Position numbers and translations under genes: made by a program. A DNA stretch of 64,000 nt from Oscillospiraceae bacterium (GTDB taxonomy: Bacteria; Bacillota_A; Clostridia; Oscillospirales; WRJC01), in assembly GCA_009782405.1 (NCBI GenBank), contig WRJC01000019.1:1-64000 (forward strand), written 5' to 3'. The first letter of the stretch is position 1, and the number at the start of each line of letters is the position of its first letter. Of the stretch, positions 17,088-26,776 are shown one piece after another. Below the pieces are notes generated by a model. It ran no database searches, was not told the DNA's origin, and was given only the letters and a program-made list of their open reading frames with translations.

Positions 17088-18203
17088 ATGCCTGAATACA
17101 AATCCCTGTACAGAAAATGGCGGCCGAAAACATTTGCCGATGTTTGCGGCCAAGAACATATAACGAAAGTGCTGCAAAACCAAGTGGCAAGCGGCAAGGT
17201 TTCGCACGCCTATCTGTTCTGCGGTTCCAGGGGCACGGGCAAAACCACTTGCGCGAAGATTTTGGCCAAAGCGGTCAACTGCGAAAGCCCGGTCAATGGC
17301 AACCCCTGCAACAAGTGCGATTCATGCGTTGGAATAGAGGGCGGCAGGATCATCGACGTCATAGAAATGGATGCCGCTTCGAACAACGGCGTGGACAATA
17401 TACGCGAAATGCGCGAAGAAGTGGCGTATACCCCCGGCGAATCGATGAAAAAAGTCTACATAATCGACGAAGTGCATATGCTTTCCGCCGGGGCGTTCAA
17501 CGCCTTTTTGAAAACCCTCGAAGAACCGCCCCCGCACATAATTTTCATACTCGCCACCACCGACATAGGCAAGCTTCCCGCCACCATACTCTCCCGGTGC
17601 CAGCGGCACGACTTCAAGAGGATATCCCCCGAAACGATCGCCAAACGCCTGAATTTTGTTTGCGGGGAGGAAAATATGCCAATAGAGCCGAAAGCGGCGG
17701 ATTTGATTGCGAGGCTTTCGGGCGGTGCGATGCGCGACGCGCTGAGCATCCTCGAAGTTTGCTTCGCCGACGCCGGAAACGAACCCATCACTTACGAATA
17801 TGTCTCAAAAGTGACCGGATATTTCAGCGCCGACAAAATGATCGCTTTGTGCAATTGCATAAAAGATGGCGAAGCGGAACCCGCCCTGCGCATATTCTGG
17901 GAAATGTACGCCGATTCGATGGACTGCGGCAATTTTTGCGTCTCGCTTTTGGAAATGCTTCGAAACATACAGGTGGCAAAAATCGTGCAGGAACCTTTGA
18001 AACATATAGATTTGGACAAAAGCGAAGCGGAAAAAATAATAAAGGTATCGGAAGGTTTTGACAGCGCAAAATTGCAAAAATGCAATGCGGCAGTCGGCGA
18101 AACCATAATAAACCTCGGCAGATACACCTCAAACAAAAGGGTGGCAACCGAGCTGATGCTGGCCGAGCTGTGTTTTGCAAATAGAAATATGGAGGGAATG
18201 TAA
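17088..18203 (+). CDS. dnaX: DNA polymerase III subunit gamma/tau, short form
   Basis: A 371-residue clamp-loader ATPase. Walker A is GSRGTGKT near residue 44, the zinc module follows as CESPVNGNPCNKCDSC, the DEVHML Walker B is near 126-131, and LSRC is the SRC motif near residue 168. It ends soon after the oligomerisation domain III, so it lacks the long tau-specific C-terminus that binds DnaB helicase and the polymerase (family members are usually 500-600 residues). It therefore resembles a gamma-only protein. The stop overlaps no other gene; ybaB starts at the next base. It belongs to the conserved dnaX-ybaB-recR operon. Confidence 0.93.
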   Translation: MPEYKSLYRKWRPKTFADVCGQEHITKVLQNQVASGKVSHAYLFCGSRGTGKTTCAKILAKAVNCESPVNGNPCNKCDSCVGIEGGRIIDVIEMDAASNNGVDNIREMREEVAYTPGESMKKVYIIDEVHMLSAGAFNAFLKTLEEPPPHIIFILATTDIGKLPATILSRCQRHDFKRISPETIAKRLNFVCGEENMPIEPKAADLIARLSGGAMRDALSILEVCFADAGNEPITYEYVSKVTGYFSADKMIALCNCIKDGEAEPALRIFWEMYADSMDCGNFCVSLLEMLRNIQVAKIVQEPLKHIDLDKSEAEKIIKVSEGFDSAKLQKCNAAVGETIINLGRYTSNKRVATELMLAELCFANRNMEGM

Positions 18204-18560
18204 ATGAAAGTCAGACTGCCCGAGGGCATGAAGGGCGGCCCGCAGAATATGCAGGGCATGCTCAAACAGGCGCAAAAAATGCAGGAAGAAATGGCGGAGC
18301 TCCAAGAAGATTTGGATGCCCGCGAATATGAGGTGTCTGCGGGGGGCGGAGCGGCGACAATCAGGATAAACGGAAAAAAAGAGGTGCAAAGCATCGACAT
18401 AAAGCCGGAAATCGTGGATCCCGAGGATATAGAGACGCTGTCCGATATATTGATTGCGGGAATAAACGAGGCGATACGCAAAGTCGAGGACACGAATAAC
18501 AGCGAAATGGAGAGGATAACCGGGGGGCTCGGCCTGCCCGGCGTCCCGGGGATGTTTTGA
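18204..18560 (+). CDS. ybaB: YbaB/EbfC family nucleoid-associated protein
   Basis: A 118-residue DNA-binding protein of the YbaB/EbfC family. The family core is clear: GMLKQAQKMQEEMAELQEDL as the N-terminal helix, then VSAGGGAATIRINGKKEVQSI and DIETLSDILIAGINEAIRKV. It forms dimers that bind DNA and affect nucleoid structure or recombination. It sits between dnaX and recR as in most bacteria, starting one base after the dnaX stop with GGAGGG in the end of dnaX as ribosome binding site. Confidence 0.95.
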   Translation: MKVRLPEGMKGGPQNMQGMLKQAQKMQEEMAELQEDLDAREYEVSAGGGAATIRINGKKEVQSIDIKPEIVDPEDIETLSDILIAGINEAIRKVEDTNNSEMERITGGLGLPGVPGMF

Positions 18561-18562
18561 TT

Positions 18563-19177
18563 ATGGGCGGATATTCACCGACGCTTGAGGCGTTGATAAA
18601 TAAATTCAGGTCGCTGCCCGGGGTGGGCAACAAGAGCGCCGTGAGGATGGCTTTCCACGTGCTGAATTCCAGCGAAGAGTATGTAGATGATTTTGTCGCG
18701 TGCATACTGGCGGCCAAGTCAAAAATCATGGTATGCAAAATCTGCCAAAACATATCAGATGAAGAAATCTGCCCGATTTGCGCCGACGAGAGCAGGGACC
18801 GCGGGCTTATTTGCGTTGTCGAAAGCGCGAAGGACATACTCACTTTCGAAAGAGTCAAAGAGTACAACGGGGTATACCACGTGCTGCACGGGGTGATTTC
18901 CCCGATGGACGGAATAAACGCCGAAGACATACGGGTGAAAGAATTGGTCATGCGCATTACAGGCGACGAAATAGCGAAGACTAACGTGCACGAGATAATT
19001 TTGGCAACGAACTCGAACGTCGAAGGCGAAGTGACCGCCGCATACATTTCGAAATTGGTGAAGCCTTTCGGGGTGATAACCTCAAGGCTCGCCTATGGGA
19101 TACCCGTGGGCGGCGAGCTCGAATACGCCGATTCCATGACGCTGTTCAAGGCGCTCGAAGGCAGGCGGGAGATATGA
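18563..19177 (+). CDS. recR: Recombination mediator protein RecR
   Basis: A 204-residue RecR, the standard length. The helix-hairpin-helix (LPGVGNKSAVRMAFHVL), the four-cysteine zinc finger (CKICQNISDEEICPIC), the TOPRIM domain (CVVESAKDILTFE) and the Walker-B-like C-terminal region (TSRLAYGIPVGGELEYAD) occur in order. With RecO and RecF it loads RecA at gaps. TTG 18557 is in frame, but ATG 18563, just after the ybaB stop, is the better start. Coupled translation within the dnaX operon is likely. Confidence 0.95.
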   Translation: MGGYSPTLEALINKFRSLPGVGNKSAVRMAFHVLNSSEEYVDDFVACILAAKSKIMVCKICQNISDEEICPICADESRDRGLICVVESAKDILTFERVKEYNGVYHVLHGVISPMDGINAEDIRVKELVMRITGDEIAKTNVHEIILATNSNVEGEVTAAYISKLVKPFGVITSRLAYGIPVGGELEYADSMTLFKALEGRREI

Positions 19178-19183
19178 TCGAAT

Positions 19184-22100
19184 ATGGTTTACAGGATTTT
19201 CGGCAGGAGCGGCAGCGGCAAAAGCGAATATCTCTATGATAAAATAAAGGAAAAAATCGAAAAAAATCCCGATGGGCGCTTCGACATATTTTTCGTCACG
19301 CCGGAACAGCACACCCTGTCCTCAGAGCGCAAAATATTGGAACGCTTGGGAAACAGCGCAAACCTGAGAGTCGAAGCGCTTAGTTTTGATCGGATGGCAA
19401 ACAGGGTTTCGCGCAAAACCGGCGGAATGGTTTACGATTACGCCGATTCCACGCTGAAAAAACTCGTTATGAACAAAACCTTGCGACAACTTTCGCCCGA
19501 ATTGGACGTCTACGCGAAAGTTTCAAACGATATGAGCTTCGTGGAAAAACTGGTCGGGACGATAGACGAAATGAAACTGGCAATGGTTTCGCCGCATACG
19601 TTTGCCGCCCCACTCGAACCCGGAGGGGAAACCGGCGAATTGGCGAAAAAAATAAAAGAAGTGGGGCTCATTTACTCGCTTTATGAAAAAATTTTGGGCG
19701 AAGACGAAAATTTGCGCGATGTCTCAAACGAAATGGATTATTTGTGTTCGCTGCTCGAAAAGGAGTATACGGACCCGGCCGAAGCTCACCCAAAAATACG
19801 CCGGTTTTTTGACGGAGCCGAAATTTTCATCGATTCTTTCGACTCTTTTTCCAACGGGCAAAAACAGGCGCTTTCGCATATCATCGACCAGGCGAACAAT
19901 GTGTATTTCACATTTACATGCCCTTTGCCCGAAGAGGGCGCAAAAGAAAACTTCGAGGAGGAAAACATTTTCGGCAAAACGATAAAAAACGCCGCAGCGA
20001 TAGCCGAAATGTGCAAAAACAAAAACATCGCGCCATTTGATCTCGCCTTTTCCGAAGCAAAGAGATTTGAAAGCGGCATACTCGCTCATCTCGAAAAAAA
20101 CATATGGGATCAAGGCAAAAATTTCGCCTTCCCAGCCGAAAAATTCAAAGATTCGCTCGAAATATTCGAATGCGAAAAAATATTCGACGAAGCGGAAGCC
20201 GCCGCGAAAAAAATCATGTATCTTGCCCGGGAAAAAGGGTACAGGTATTCGGACATACAAATCGTGGCCGCCGAAATTTCTTCATACAAGGGGATTTTGG
20301 ATTCCGTTTTCGAAAAATACAAAATACCGCTTTTCATATCGGGCAGGACGCAGCTGAGCACGAAACCGCTCATGTCGATGCTGCTTTCGCTTTTTGACAT
20401 GGTGGCATACGATTTTAGGCTGCATAACATACAAAGCTATCTCAAAAACGGGCTGTGCGGGCTCAGCTACCCTGAAATCGACTCGCTTGACATATATATA
20501 ACCGCCTGGCAGATAAACGGTTTCAAACGCTATGCGGGAAAAGATTGGAATATGCACCCTGACGGCTATGTTGAATACGACGAAAATGACGGGGACATAA
20601 AAGATATTTTGGCCAAACTGAACGAAACCAAAAAAAAGTTCATCGCCCCGGTGGCTAATTTCATGAAGAAGCTGAAAAAAACGGGCGAATCCGATGCGGG
20701 CAACGTCAAAAACATCACAAGCGCCGTCGTGGATTTTTTGGAAGAAATCAATACCTACGAAAGGCTGTATGACCTCCAGGAAGAACAGAAGCGAAACGGC
20801 GAGCTTTCGGAAGCCGCCGAAACCGTGCAGATATGGAACGTGCTGATGGAAGTTCTGCAAAAGCTCGCGCTCGTTTGCGGCGACGAAAAAATCGACTTGA
20901 AACGCTACTCGGAACTTTTCAAGTTCATAATCAGCGATGCGGACATAGGCAAAATCCCCACTTCCATCGACGAAGTGACCGCCATAAATGCGGACTTGAT
21001 GTTGAGCGGGGACAAAAAATGCACGATTGTCCTGGGTCTCAACGCCGACGTTTTCCCGAAGGCGCAATCGGACGACGATTTGTTCGGTGACGGCGAAAAG
21101 CAGATTCTCCGCAAATACGGAATCGATTTCTTGCCCGACAGCATGCAAAAGTCATACGACCAGCTCCGCTATTTTTACAACGCCGTCGCTTCGGCTTCCG
21201 AATGCGTGGTTTTGGCGTACAGGAAAGCCGATGTAAACGGAGAGGCGATGAACCCCTCGATGGCGCTCGAAAAAGTGAGGGGGATGTATCCGAACCTTGA
21301 AACTTTCCGGCAGGACGAAAATTTCGGGAATGCGCTTTTTTTGCTGGAGGGCAAAGAAAACGGATATATCGAAATGGGCATAACGCAGGAAAAAGAACTG
21401 CGTTTCGCGCTTGAGAGCTATTTTTCGCGCGAAAGGCGCGAAAACGGCGTGGATTCCAAAAATCCCGGATTCAAGGAAAGCGAACTCGCGATAAACAAAA
21501 AACTCGCCGAAAGCCTGTTTTGCGATCTCAGCATGTCTTCGACGAAACTGGAAACTTACGTGAATTGCCCGTTCTCGTATTTTTGCAGATATGTGCTGGC
21601 TTTGAGTTCCGACAGCAGCCCCAAAATGCAGATGAACGACATAGGCAGGTTCATACACAAAATTCTGGAGATTTTCATGCGCAAGATCCGCGACGAAAAC
21701 GTCGGCTTCAAAGACATAAGCGACAGCTACATAAAAACCGAAACGGAAAAAATCATAGATAGCTACCTGAGTTCCATCATAAAAGACTACGAATTCAAAA
21801 CGGACAGGTTTTTGTACCTTTTGAGAAGATTGAACAAAATAGTGTTCGAAATAATAAAGAACCTGCGCGACGAGTTTTCCGGATGCGATTTCGTGCCCGC
21901 CGATTTCGAACTCGAGATAAACGACAAAAAATCCGAAAATTCCGTGGATCCGGTGGAAATAGAAATACCAAACAAAGGTTCGCTGAAACTCACGGGGATC
22001 ATCGACAGGGTGGATATATACAAGGACAAAAAAAACGTATACATAAGAATCGTGGACTACAAAACCGGAAGCAAAAAATTCAATCTGTCCGACATAGTTT

Positions 22101-22681
22101 CGGGGATAAATTTGCAGATGTTCATATATCTGTTTTCAGTCTGGCACAACGGGCGCGGGAGGTACGACCCGCCCGAAGGCAAAATCGAAGAAGCAAGCGA
22201 AAACGTCCCGGCGGGCGTGTTGTACATGCCCTCGCGCATCCCGCAGTACTCAAGGTCGGCGAATATGACCGAAGAGGAAGCCCATGAGCAAAAAAGCAGG
22301 ACATTGGCGCGAAGCGGACTATTTTTGAGGGATGAAAAAATACTCGAAGCCATGGAGCACAATCTCGCGGGGAGGTACATCCCCGTGAAACTGAAACCGG
22401 ATGCAAACCTGAGTTTCAAAAAAAACACCGCTTCCGCCGTTTTGGCCTCGCTCGAACAAATAGGAAAACTCGAAAGGTATGTCACAAAATCGCTTGCGGC
22501 GATAGCGGCCGAGCTTTCCGGAGGAATAGCGAATGTGCTGCCTTTCAAAGGCAGGGTGGACAGCTGCGCCTATTGCGACATGAGGCGCATATGCAGGTTC
22601 GAGGAAAACGACCCGAACAAAAAGCGGGCGGTTTTCTTTTCGCCCGACAAAGTCTGGGATATAATCGAGGAAGAAACATGA
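19184..22681 (+). CDS. addB: ATP-dependent helicase/nuclease subunit AddB
   Basis: A 1165-residue AddB, typical length for Bacillota. Walker A GRSGSGKS is at residues 7-14. Four cysteines for the 4Fe-4S cluster that staples the nuclease domain are at C795, C1128, C1131 and C1137, the same spacing pattern as in Bacillus AddB. The RecB-type nuclease motif includes GIIDRVDIY and IVDYKTGSKKF. AddAB processes double-strand breaks and generates 3' ends for RecA. It follows recR by 6 bp, so it may be an extension of the dnaX operon. Unusually, addA does not follow; a lipoprotein gene overlaps its stop by 4 bp instead. Confidence 0.93.
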   Translation: MVYRIFGRSGSGKSEYLYDKIKEKIEKNPDGRFDIFFVTPEQHTLSSERKILERLGNSANLRVEALSFDRMANRVSRKTGGMVYDYADSTLKKLVMNKTLRQLSPELDVYAKVSNDMSFVEKLVGTIDEMKLAMVSPHTFAAPLEPGGETGELAKKIKEVGLIYSLYEKILGEDENLRDVSNEMDYLCSLLEKEYTDPAEAHPKIRRFFDGAEIFIDSFDSFSNGQKQALSHIIDQANNVYFTFTCPLPEEGAKENFEEENIFGKTIKNAAAIAEMCKNKNIAPFDLAFSEAKRFESGILAHLEKNIWDQGKNFAFPAEKFKDSLEIFECEKIFDEAEAAAKKIMYLAREKGYRYSDIQIVAAEISSYKGILDSVFEKYKIPLFISGRTQLSTKPLMSMLLSLFDMVAYDFRLHNIQSYLKNGLCGLSYPEIDSLDIYITAWQINGFKRYAGKDWNMHPDGYVEYDENDGDIKDILAKLNETKKKFIAPVANFMKKLKKTGESDAGNVKNITSAVVDFLEEINTYERLYDLQEEQKRNGELSEAAETVQIWNVLMEVLQKLALVCGDEKIDLKRYSELFKFIISDADIGKIPTSIDEVTAINADLMLSGDKKCTIVLGLNADVFPKAQSDDDLFGDGEKQILRKYGIDFLPDSMQKSYDQLRYFYNAVASASECVVLAYRKADVNGEAMNPSMALEKVRGMYPNLETFRQDENFGNALFLLEGKENGYIEMGITQEKELRFALESYFSRERRENGVDSKNPGFKESELAINKKLAESLFCDLSMSSTKLETYVNCPFSYFCRYVLALSSDSSPKMQMNDIGRFIHKILEIFMRKIRDENVGFKDISDSYIKTETEKIIDSYLSSIIKDYEFKTDRFLYLLRRLNKIVFEIIKNLRDEFSGCDFVPADFELEINDKKSENSVDPVEIEIPNKGSLKLTGIIDRVDIYKDKKNVYIRIVDYKTGSKKFNLSDIVSGINLQMFIYLFSVWHNGRGRYDPPEGKIEEASENVPAGVLYMPSRIPQYSRSANMTEEEAHEQKSRTLARSGLFLRDEKILEAMEHNLAGRYIPVKLKPDANLSFKKNTASAVLASLEQIGKLERYVTKSLAAIAAELSGGIANVLPFKGRVDSCAYCDMRRICRFEENDPNKKRAVFFSPDKVWDIIEEET

Positions 22682-24774
22682 AAAACAGGAAAAACTTGAA
22701 ACGCATGGTTTTTGCCGCGGTTTTTGCCGCGGTTTTGGGGCTTTTTTCGTCGTGCCAAGACGCGAAACTCCAAGAAAACATCGTGATCGAGGCGGGGTCT
22801 CCCGTGCCAAATGTAGAAGAATTTTTCACAAACCCCAAAACTGTGGGCAAATATGCAACAGACCCGGCAAAAATCGACACCAAAAAAATCGGCTCCGAAA
22901 AAATCGAAATCGAAATCGGAAAAAAAACATATGTTTCGACTTTGACGATAGAAGACACAATACCGCCCAAAGGCAAACCCGTCGATTTATATATATTTGC
23001 CGACAGCGAAATTTCCGCAGATGACTTGGTAACCGAAATCGAAGACGAAACCCAAGTGAGCTGCGCATTTGCCGCTTTGCCGGACTTTGAAAAATCCGGA
23101 TGGCAGGAAGTGACGGTAAAACTCACCGACGAGGGGGGCAACGAAACAGACGTCGAAGCGAAACTGTACATATTCGAAAAGGCGCTTTTCGAGGAATTCG
23201 TCTTTGAAGTGGGCGAACCGGTTTCCGTGAGCCTTTCGGAATTTTTCGAAAACCATGTGAAGTCTCTCGTGGACATAGAAGAAAAAATAACGACAGAAGC
23301 GGACGGATTGCCTTTTTTGGCCGATGAACCCATGCTCTTCCCATCAATCGGCAGTTATGGGGCAAAACTCACTGTGGGCGCCTATTCGACGTTTTGCGCG
23401 CTCACGGCAAAAGACACAATCCCCCCCAAAGGCAAGCCTTCGACGCAATATCAATATATATTTTCAGGCGGCGCCTTAAATCCGGAGGATTTCGTGATTG
23501 ATATAGAAGATGCCACCAAGGTCGGCATAGCGTTCGAGGACGAAAATTATTCATATGAGCCCGGCTGGCAAAGCATAGCCATGCGGCTCACCGATGAAGG
23601 CGGAAACAGCGCAATCGTCGAATCCAAATACTATGTATTTGACGTGATAAAAGAACTTGTAGTCGAAGCGGGGACAAAAGACAGCGTCTCGGCGAAAGAA
23701 TTTATGGCAAACTATGTCGAAACGGGCAAAATTTCGCTTGAGCCAATAGGGGCGATAAACTTTTCAGTCCCGGGAAACTACCCCGTGAAGCTAAAATCGG
23801 ATAAATACGAAACATCGGCCGCAGTGAAAGTGCAGGACACCACCCCGCCCACCGCCGAAGCAAGAAATCTTTGGACATATATACACAAACCGGTGCAGGC
23901 CGCGGCTTTTGTGTACAATATATACGACGTTTCGCCCGTGACGATAAAATACAGAACTCAACCGGATTTTTCCGTCGCCGGAGTGCAGACCGTATATATA
24001 GCAATTGAAGATTCATACGGGAACAAATCGGAATATGCGGCAAATCTGACAGTGGTCCATGACACGACCCCGCCCGTCATATCCGGCGAGCTCAACAAAC
24101 GCGTCGCAGTGGGCGGCACAGTTTCGTACAGAACCGGGGTGAGCGTTACAGACGATTACGACGCGAACGTACAGCTTTCAATTGACAGCAGCCAAGTGAA
24201 TTTGAACCAAGCGGGCACTTACTTGGTGATATATTCGGCGACGGACGTGAGCGGCAACAGAGCCGAAGTTACAGGAACTGTGACTGTTTTTGAAATTGAC
24301 ATGCCGCTTGTGAACGCGATGGCCGACGAAATTTTGGCTAAGATAATAAGCTCGGGCATGAGCGCGCTGGAAAAGGCGAGGGCCATATACAATTGGGTCG
24401 ATGGCAAAATGAAATACAGCGCAACCGGAACAAAAAAAGACATAGCGCAGAGAGCATACGACTGCTTCACGAAAGGGTCCGGGGACTGCTACACCTATAT
24501 GGCGGCATCGCACGTGCTGCTCACCCGGGCGGGCATAGACAACAGGATCGTGCAGAGGATACCGGGCGCTTCGACCCAGCATTATTGGAACCTCGTGAAT
24601 GTGGGCACCGGATGGCACCATTTCGATGCCTGCCCATCTCCGTCAAGCGCCGTGGGCTACCACCAAAGGTTCATGTTCACCGAAAGCCAGGCGCAGGAAT
24701 ACACGCGGATCATAACAGCGCGCGATCATTACTATGACTACGACAAATCTTCGGTTCCCGAAGTGGTGGAGTGA
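22678..24774 (+). CDS. Transglutaminase-like lipoprotein with repeated Ig-like domains
   Basis: A 698-residue lipoprotein, lipobox LFSSC with Cys 26. Residues about 35-590 hold repeated Ig-like/DUF5011-like modules, marked by recurring DTIPPKGKP, DTTPPTAEA and DTTPPVISGE junctions and by V(K/R)LTDEGGN. The C-terminal transglutaminase-like domain shows the Cys-His-Asp triad: GSGDCYTYMAA, TQHYWNLV and WHHFDACPS. Such domains act as peptidases or cross-linkers at the cell envelope. The start ATG 22678 overlaps the addB stop (ATGA) with GAGGAAG as ribosome binding site; an upstream in-frame extension to 22573 lies wholly inside addB and is rejected. Two envelope-related genes follow. Confidence 0.85.
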   Translation: MKNRKNLKRMVFAAVFAAVLGLFSSCQDAKLQENIVIEAGSPVPNVEEFFTNPKTVGKYATDPAKIDTKKIGSEKIEIEIGKKTYVSTLTIEDTIPPKGKPVDLYIFADSEISADDLVTEIEDETQVSCAFAALPDFEKSGWQEVTVKLTDEGGNETDVEAKLYIFEKALFEEFVFEVGEPVSVSLSEFFENHVKSLVDIEEKITTEADGLPFLADEPMLFPSIGSYGAKLTVGAYSTFCALTAKDTIPPKGKPSTQYQYIFSGGALNPEDFVIDIEDATKVGIAFEDENYSYEPGWQSIAMRLTDEGGNSAIVESKYYVFDVIKELVVEAGTKDSVSAKEFMANYVETGKISLEPIGAINFSVPGNYPVKLKSDKYETSAAVKVQDTTPPTAEARNLWTYIHKPVQAAAFVYNIYDVSPVTIKYRTQPDFSVAGVQTVYIAIEDSYGNKSEYAANLTVVHDTTPPVISGELNKRVAVGGTVSYRTGVSVTDDYDANVQLSIDSSQVNLNQAGTYLVIYSATDVSGNRAEVTGTVTVFEIDMPLVNAMADEILAKIISSGMSALEKARAIYNWVDGKMKYSATGTKKDIAQRAYDCFTKGSGDCYTYMAASHVLLTRAGIDNRIVQRIPGASTQHYWNLVNVGTGWHHFDACPSPSSAVGYHQRFMFTESQAQEYTRIITARDHYYDYDKSSVPEVVE

Positions 24775-24793
24775 AAAAAGAAAGGTTGGTAAA

Positions 24794-25507
24794 ATGGCAA
24801 AAACAATTTATGGCGAACAGGCAAAAATAAACGGCTTGGCCAGCCGGGGATTGATTGTTTTGAAAATAATGTTTTTAGTATTTATGCTGCTGCTTTCGGC
24901 GGGCTGCGAAAACAATGCGGCGCCGGAAGCGGAAAAAAAAAGCGAAACGCCGAAAACAACCGAAACCGTAAAACCGCCGCCCGCCGAAGAAAGTGAAGAA
25001 AATGAAGACAGCGCAGCTTCGCCCGACGAGATGCTCGCGCCAACACCCGAATCCGAGCCTGAAATTGCAGATGCAGGAGGCGAAATGGAAGTATATGAAG
25101 ACGGCTTCGGTTTTGTATATAACGGCGAATCGATTTATATGGGCGAATTCATCGACGGGGTGGTGGAAAAGCTCGGGCCCGCGCTAAATTACATCGAATC
25201 CGAAAGCTGCACTTCCGAAGGCATGATGAAAACATACTATTACAGCGGAGCGGAAATTTCGGCATATGCGAAAACCGAATCCGACGAATACCGCATATTT
25301 TCGATAATTTTGACAGATGACAGCGTGACTACCGCAGAAGGGCTTTACATAGGGCAAACGGAAAGCGAAATGGTAGCAACATACGGCACAGATTACCAGT
25401 CAGTGCCCGGGGTTTTTTGCAAATACTCGAAAAACGGCACCGGACTGACTTTTGACCTCGACGGCGAGGTCATAATCTGCATCACATACACTCTGCAAAA
25501 CATATGA
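24794..25507 (+). CDS. Lipoprotein of unknown function
   Basis: A 237-residue lipoprotein not assigned to a family. A long N-terminal region and hydrophobic segment end in LLSAGC (Cys 38). A disordered Glu/Pro/Ser/Thr-rich linker runs to about residue 95. The folded C-terminal part (about 100-237) contains two similar halves, with IYMGEFIDGVVEKLGPAL and LYIGQTESEMVATYGTD, each a beta strand plus helix followed by Y-Y/Y-S, suggesting an internal duplication of a small domain. The preferred start ATG 24794 has AAAGGTTGG upstream. Placed between a transglutaminase-like lipoprotein and a carboxypeptidase, it probably acts in the envelope, but no activity can be named. Confidence 0.75.
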   Translation: MAKTIYGEQAKINGLASRGLIVLKIMFLVFMLLLSAGCENNAAPEAEKKSETPKTTETVKPPPAEESEENEDSAASPDEMLAPTPESEPEIADAGGEMEVYEDGFGFVYNGESIYMGEFIDGVVEKLGPALNYIESESCTSEGMMKTYYYSGAEISAYAKTESDEYRIFSIILTDDSVTTAEGLYIGQTESEMVATYGTDYQSVPGVFCKYSKNGTGLTFDLDGEVIICITYTLQNI

Positions 25508-25535
25508 AAAATAGTTGGAATTAAGGGAAACAAAA

Positions 25536-26774
25536 ATGAAAAGCGTAATTTCGGGGATAACATATCTTCTCGTGGGATTGACGGTTATCTTGATCCTGCT
25601 CATTATTTTCGTGACTTTCAAAGCGCAGGTGTTTGACAGGATCCCCATAGACGAACCGCAGGCCATAACTCGGGATCGCCTTCCGAATGCGGATATTTCA
25701 GACACTTCGGAAATTTGGGAGGCCAAGCCCCCGACGGATGAAAAAAATTCGCCCACTTACCCGGTTCCCAGCGGGAACACAAGCGTGAACGCAAACGAAT
25801 CGATAAGCTACGTCGGGCCCCTGGAACTGCCGGTGAACGGAGCCACCGGATACGCGTCCGTAGAAATGAATGTGTATAACGACGATCTGACTGCGGTGCT
25901 CGCGGTGCTGAAACCCGGAAATGGGTTCATGATTTTGAGGGAATATGAGTCTTGGTGGCAGATTTATCTCAAACCCGATGCCAACGGAAGCGAAATCATC
26001 GGATGGGTGCCTCACAATCTCTGCCTTGTCAACCTGCCCGACGTGATACCCTCCATAATTTACAACAACACCAACGCATATGCTTCGGTTTTTCGGGCGA
26101 ACGGGGAAACGGTGCCCAACGTGACCGGAAAACGGCTGTATTCGTATTCGGACAGAAGCGACGGGAAAACATACAACGAGCGGCTCGAAAAATACGAATA
26201 TATAGTGCCGGTTCTTTACGCGATGGCGCCAAAAATTTGCGCCGCGCAGCAAAACGCGCTGGAAAACGACGACACTTTGGTTATCTACGAGGGATTCAGG
26301 CCATATGCGACCCAACAATTGGTGTACAGCGAAGTCGTCAAGCTTCCCGCCTCGCAAAAAAATTTCGGCTCGTGGAGCCAATCCTGGTTCATCGCCTACG
26401 GCAAATCCAACCACCAAATAGGTTACGCCATGGATGCAAGCCTCGCCCGGGTGCTGGAAAAAGAAGACAAGGTGACCGGCCGCTACAAATACCGGCAATT
26501 GAAATATTTCGAATACACAATGCCCACCGCGATCCACGAATTAAGCGTAAATTCCGCCCTCTACGCAAGTTCGAACAGCCGGACATACAGCGAGGGCGTG
26601 AAAAACAGCGAACCCGCCCGACACCTTCAGTCATACTGCATTTCGGCGGGGCTGACCCCGCTCGCCTCTGAATGGTGGCATTTCAACGACGAGGCCGCCC
26701 ATGCGGGCATAACAAGGGAAAGTTCGGGCGATTTTGTAGTGACGGAGTGTTTCAGCTCTTCGCCGAGCCAATAA
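25536..26774 (+). CDS. VanY-type D-alanyl-D-alanine carboxypeptidase (M15B), membrane anchored
   Basis: A 412-residue protein with an N-terminal signal anchor (about residues 3-28) and a linker, then an SH3-like region (MNVYNDDLTAVLAVLKPGN, WWQIYLK, IIGWVPHNL around 110-165), and a C-terminal M15 peptidase domain. The zinc and catalytic motifs are SNHQIGYAMDASLA and SEWWHF, with YEGFRPYATQQLVY before them. VanY/DacB-type enzymes trim the terminal D-Ala of peptidoglycan stem peptides. The start ATG 25536 has AAGGGA upstream; TTG 25515 is less likely. It is the last gene of the addB-associated unit and ends 2 bp from the convergent phosphoesterase. Confidence 0.88.
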   Translation: MKSVISGITYLLVGLTVILILLIIFVTFKAQVFDRIPIDEPQAITRDRLPNADISDTSEIWEAKPPTDEKNSPTYPVPSGNTSVNANESISYVGPLELPVNGATGYASVEMNVYNDDLTAVLAVLKPGNGFMILREYESWWQIYLKPDANGSEIIGWVPHNLCLVNLPDVIPSIIYNNTNAYASVFRANGETVPNVTGKRLYSYSDRSDGKTYNERLEKYEYIVPVLYAMAPKICAAQQNALENDDTLVIYEGFRPYATQQLVYSEVVKLPASQKNFGSWSQSWFIAYGKSNHQIGYAMDASLARVLEKEDKVTGRYKYRQLKYFEYTMPTAIHELSVNSALYASSNSRTYSEGVKNSEPARHLQSYCISAGLTPLASEWWHFNDEAAHAGITRESSGDFVVTECFSSSPSQ

Positions 26775-26776
26775 AA

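Noticed and set aside
22573..22677. N-terminal extension of the transglutaminase-like lipoprotein
   Set aside because: It would place a hydrophilic 35-residue tail before the signal peptide and lies wholly inside addB.
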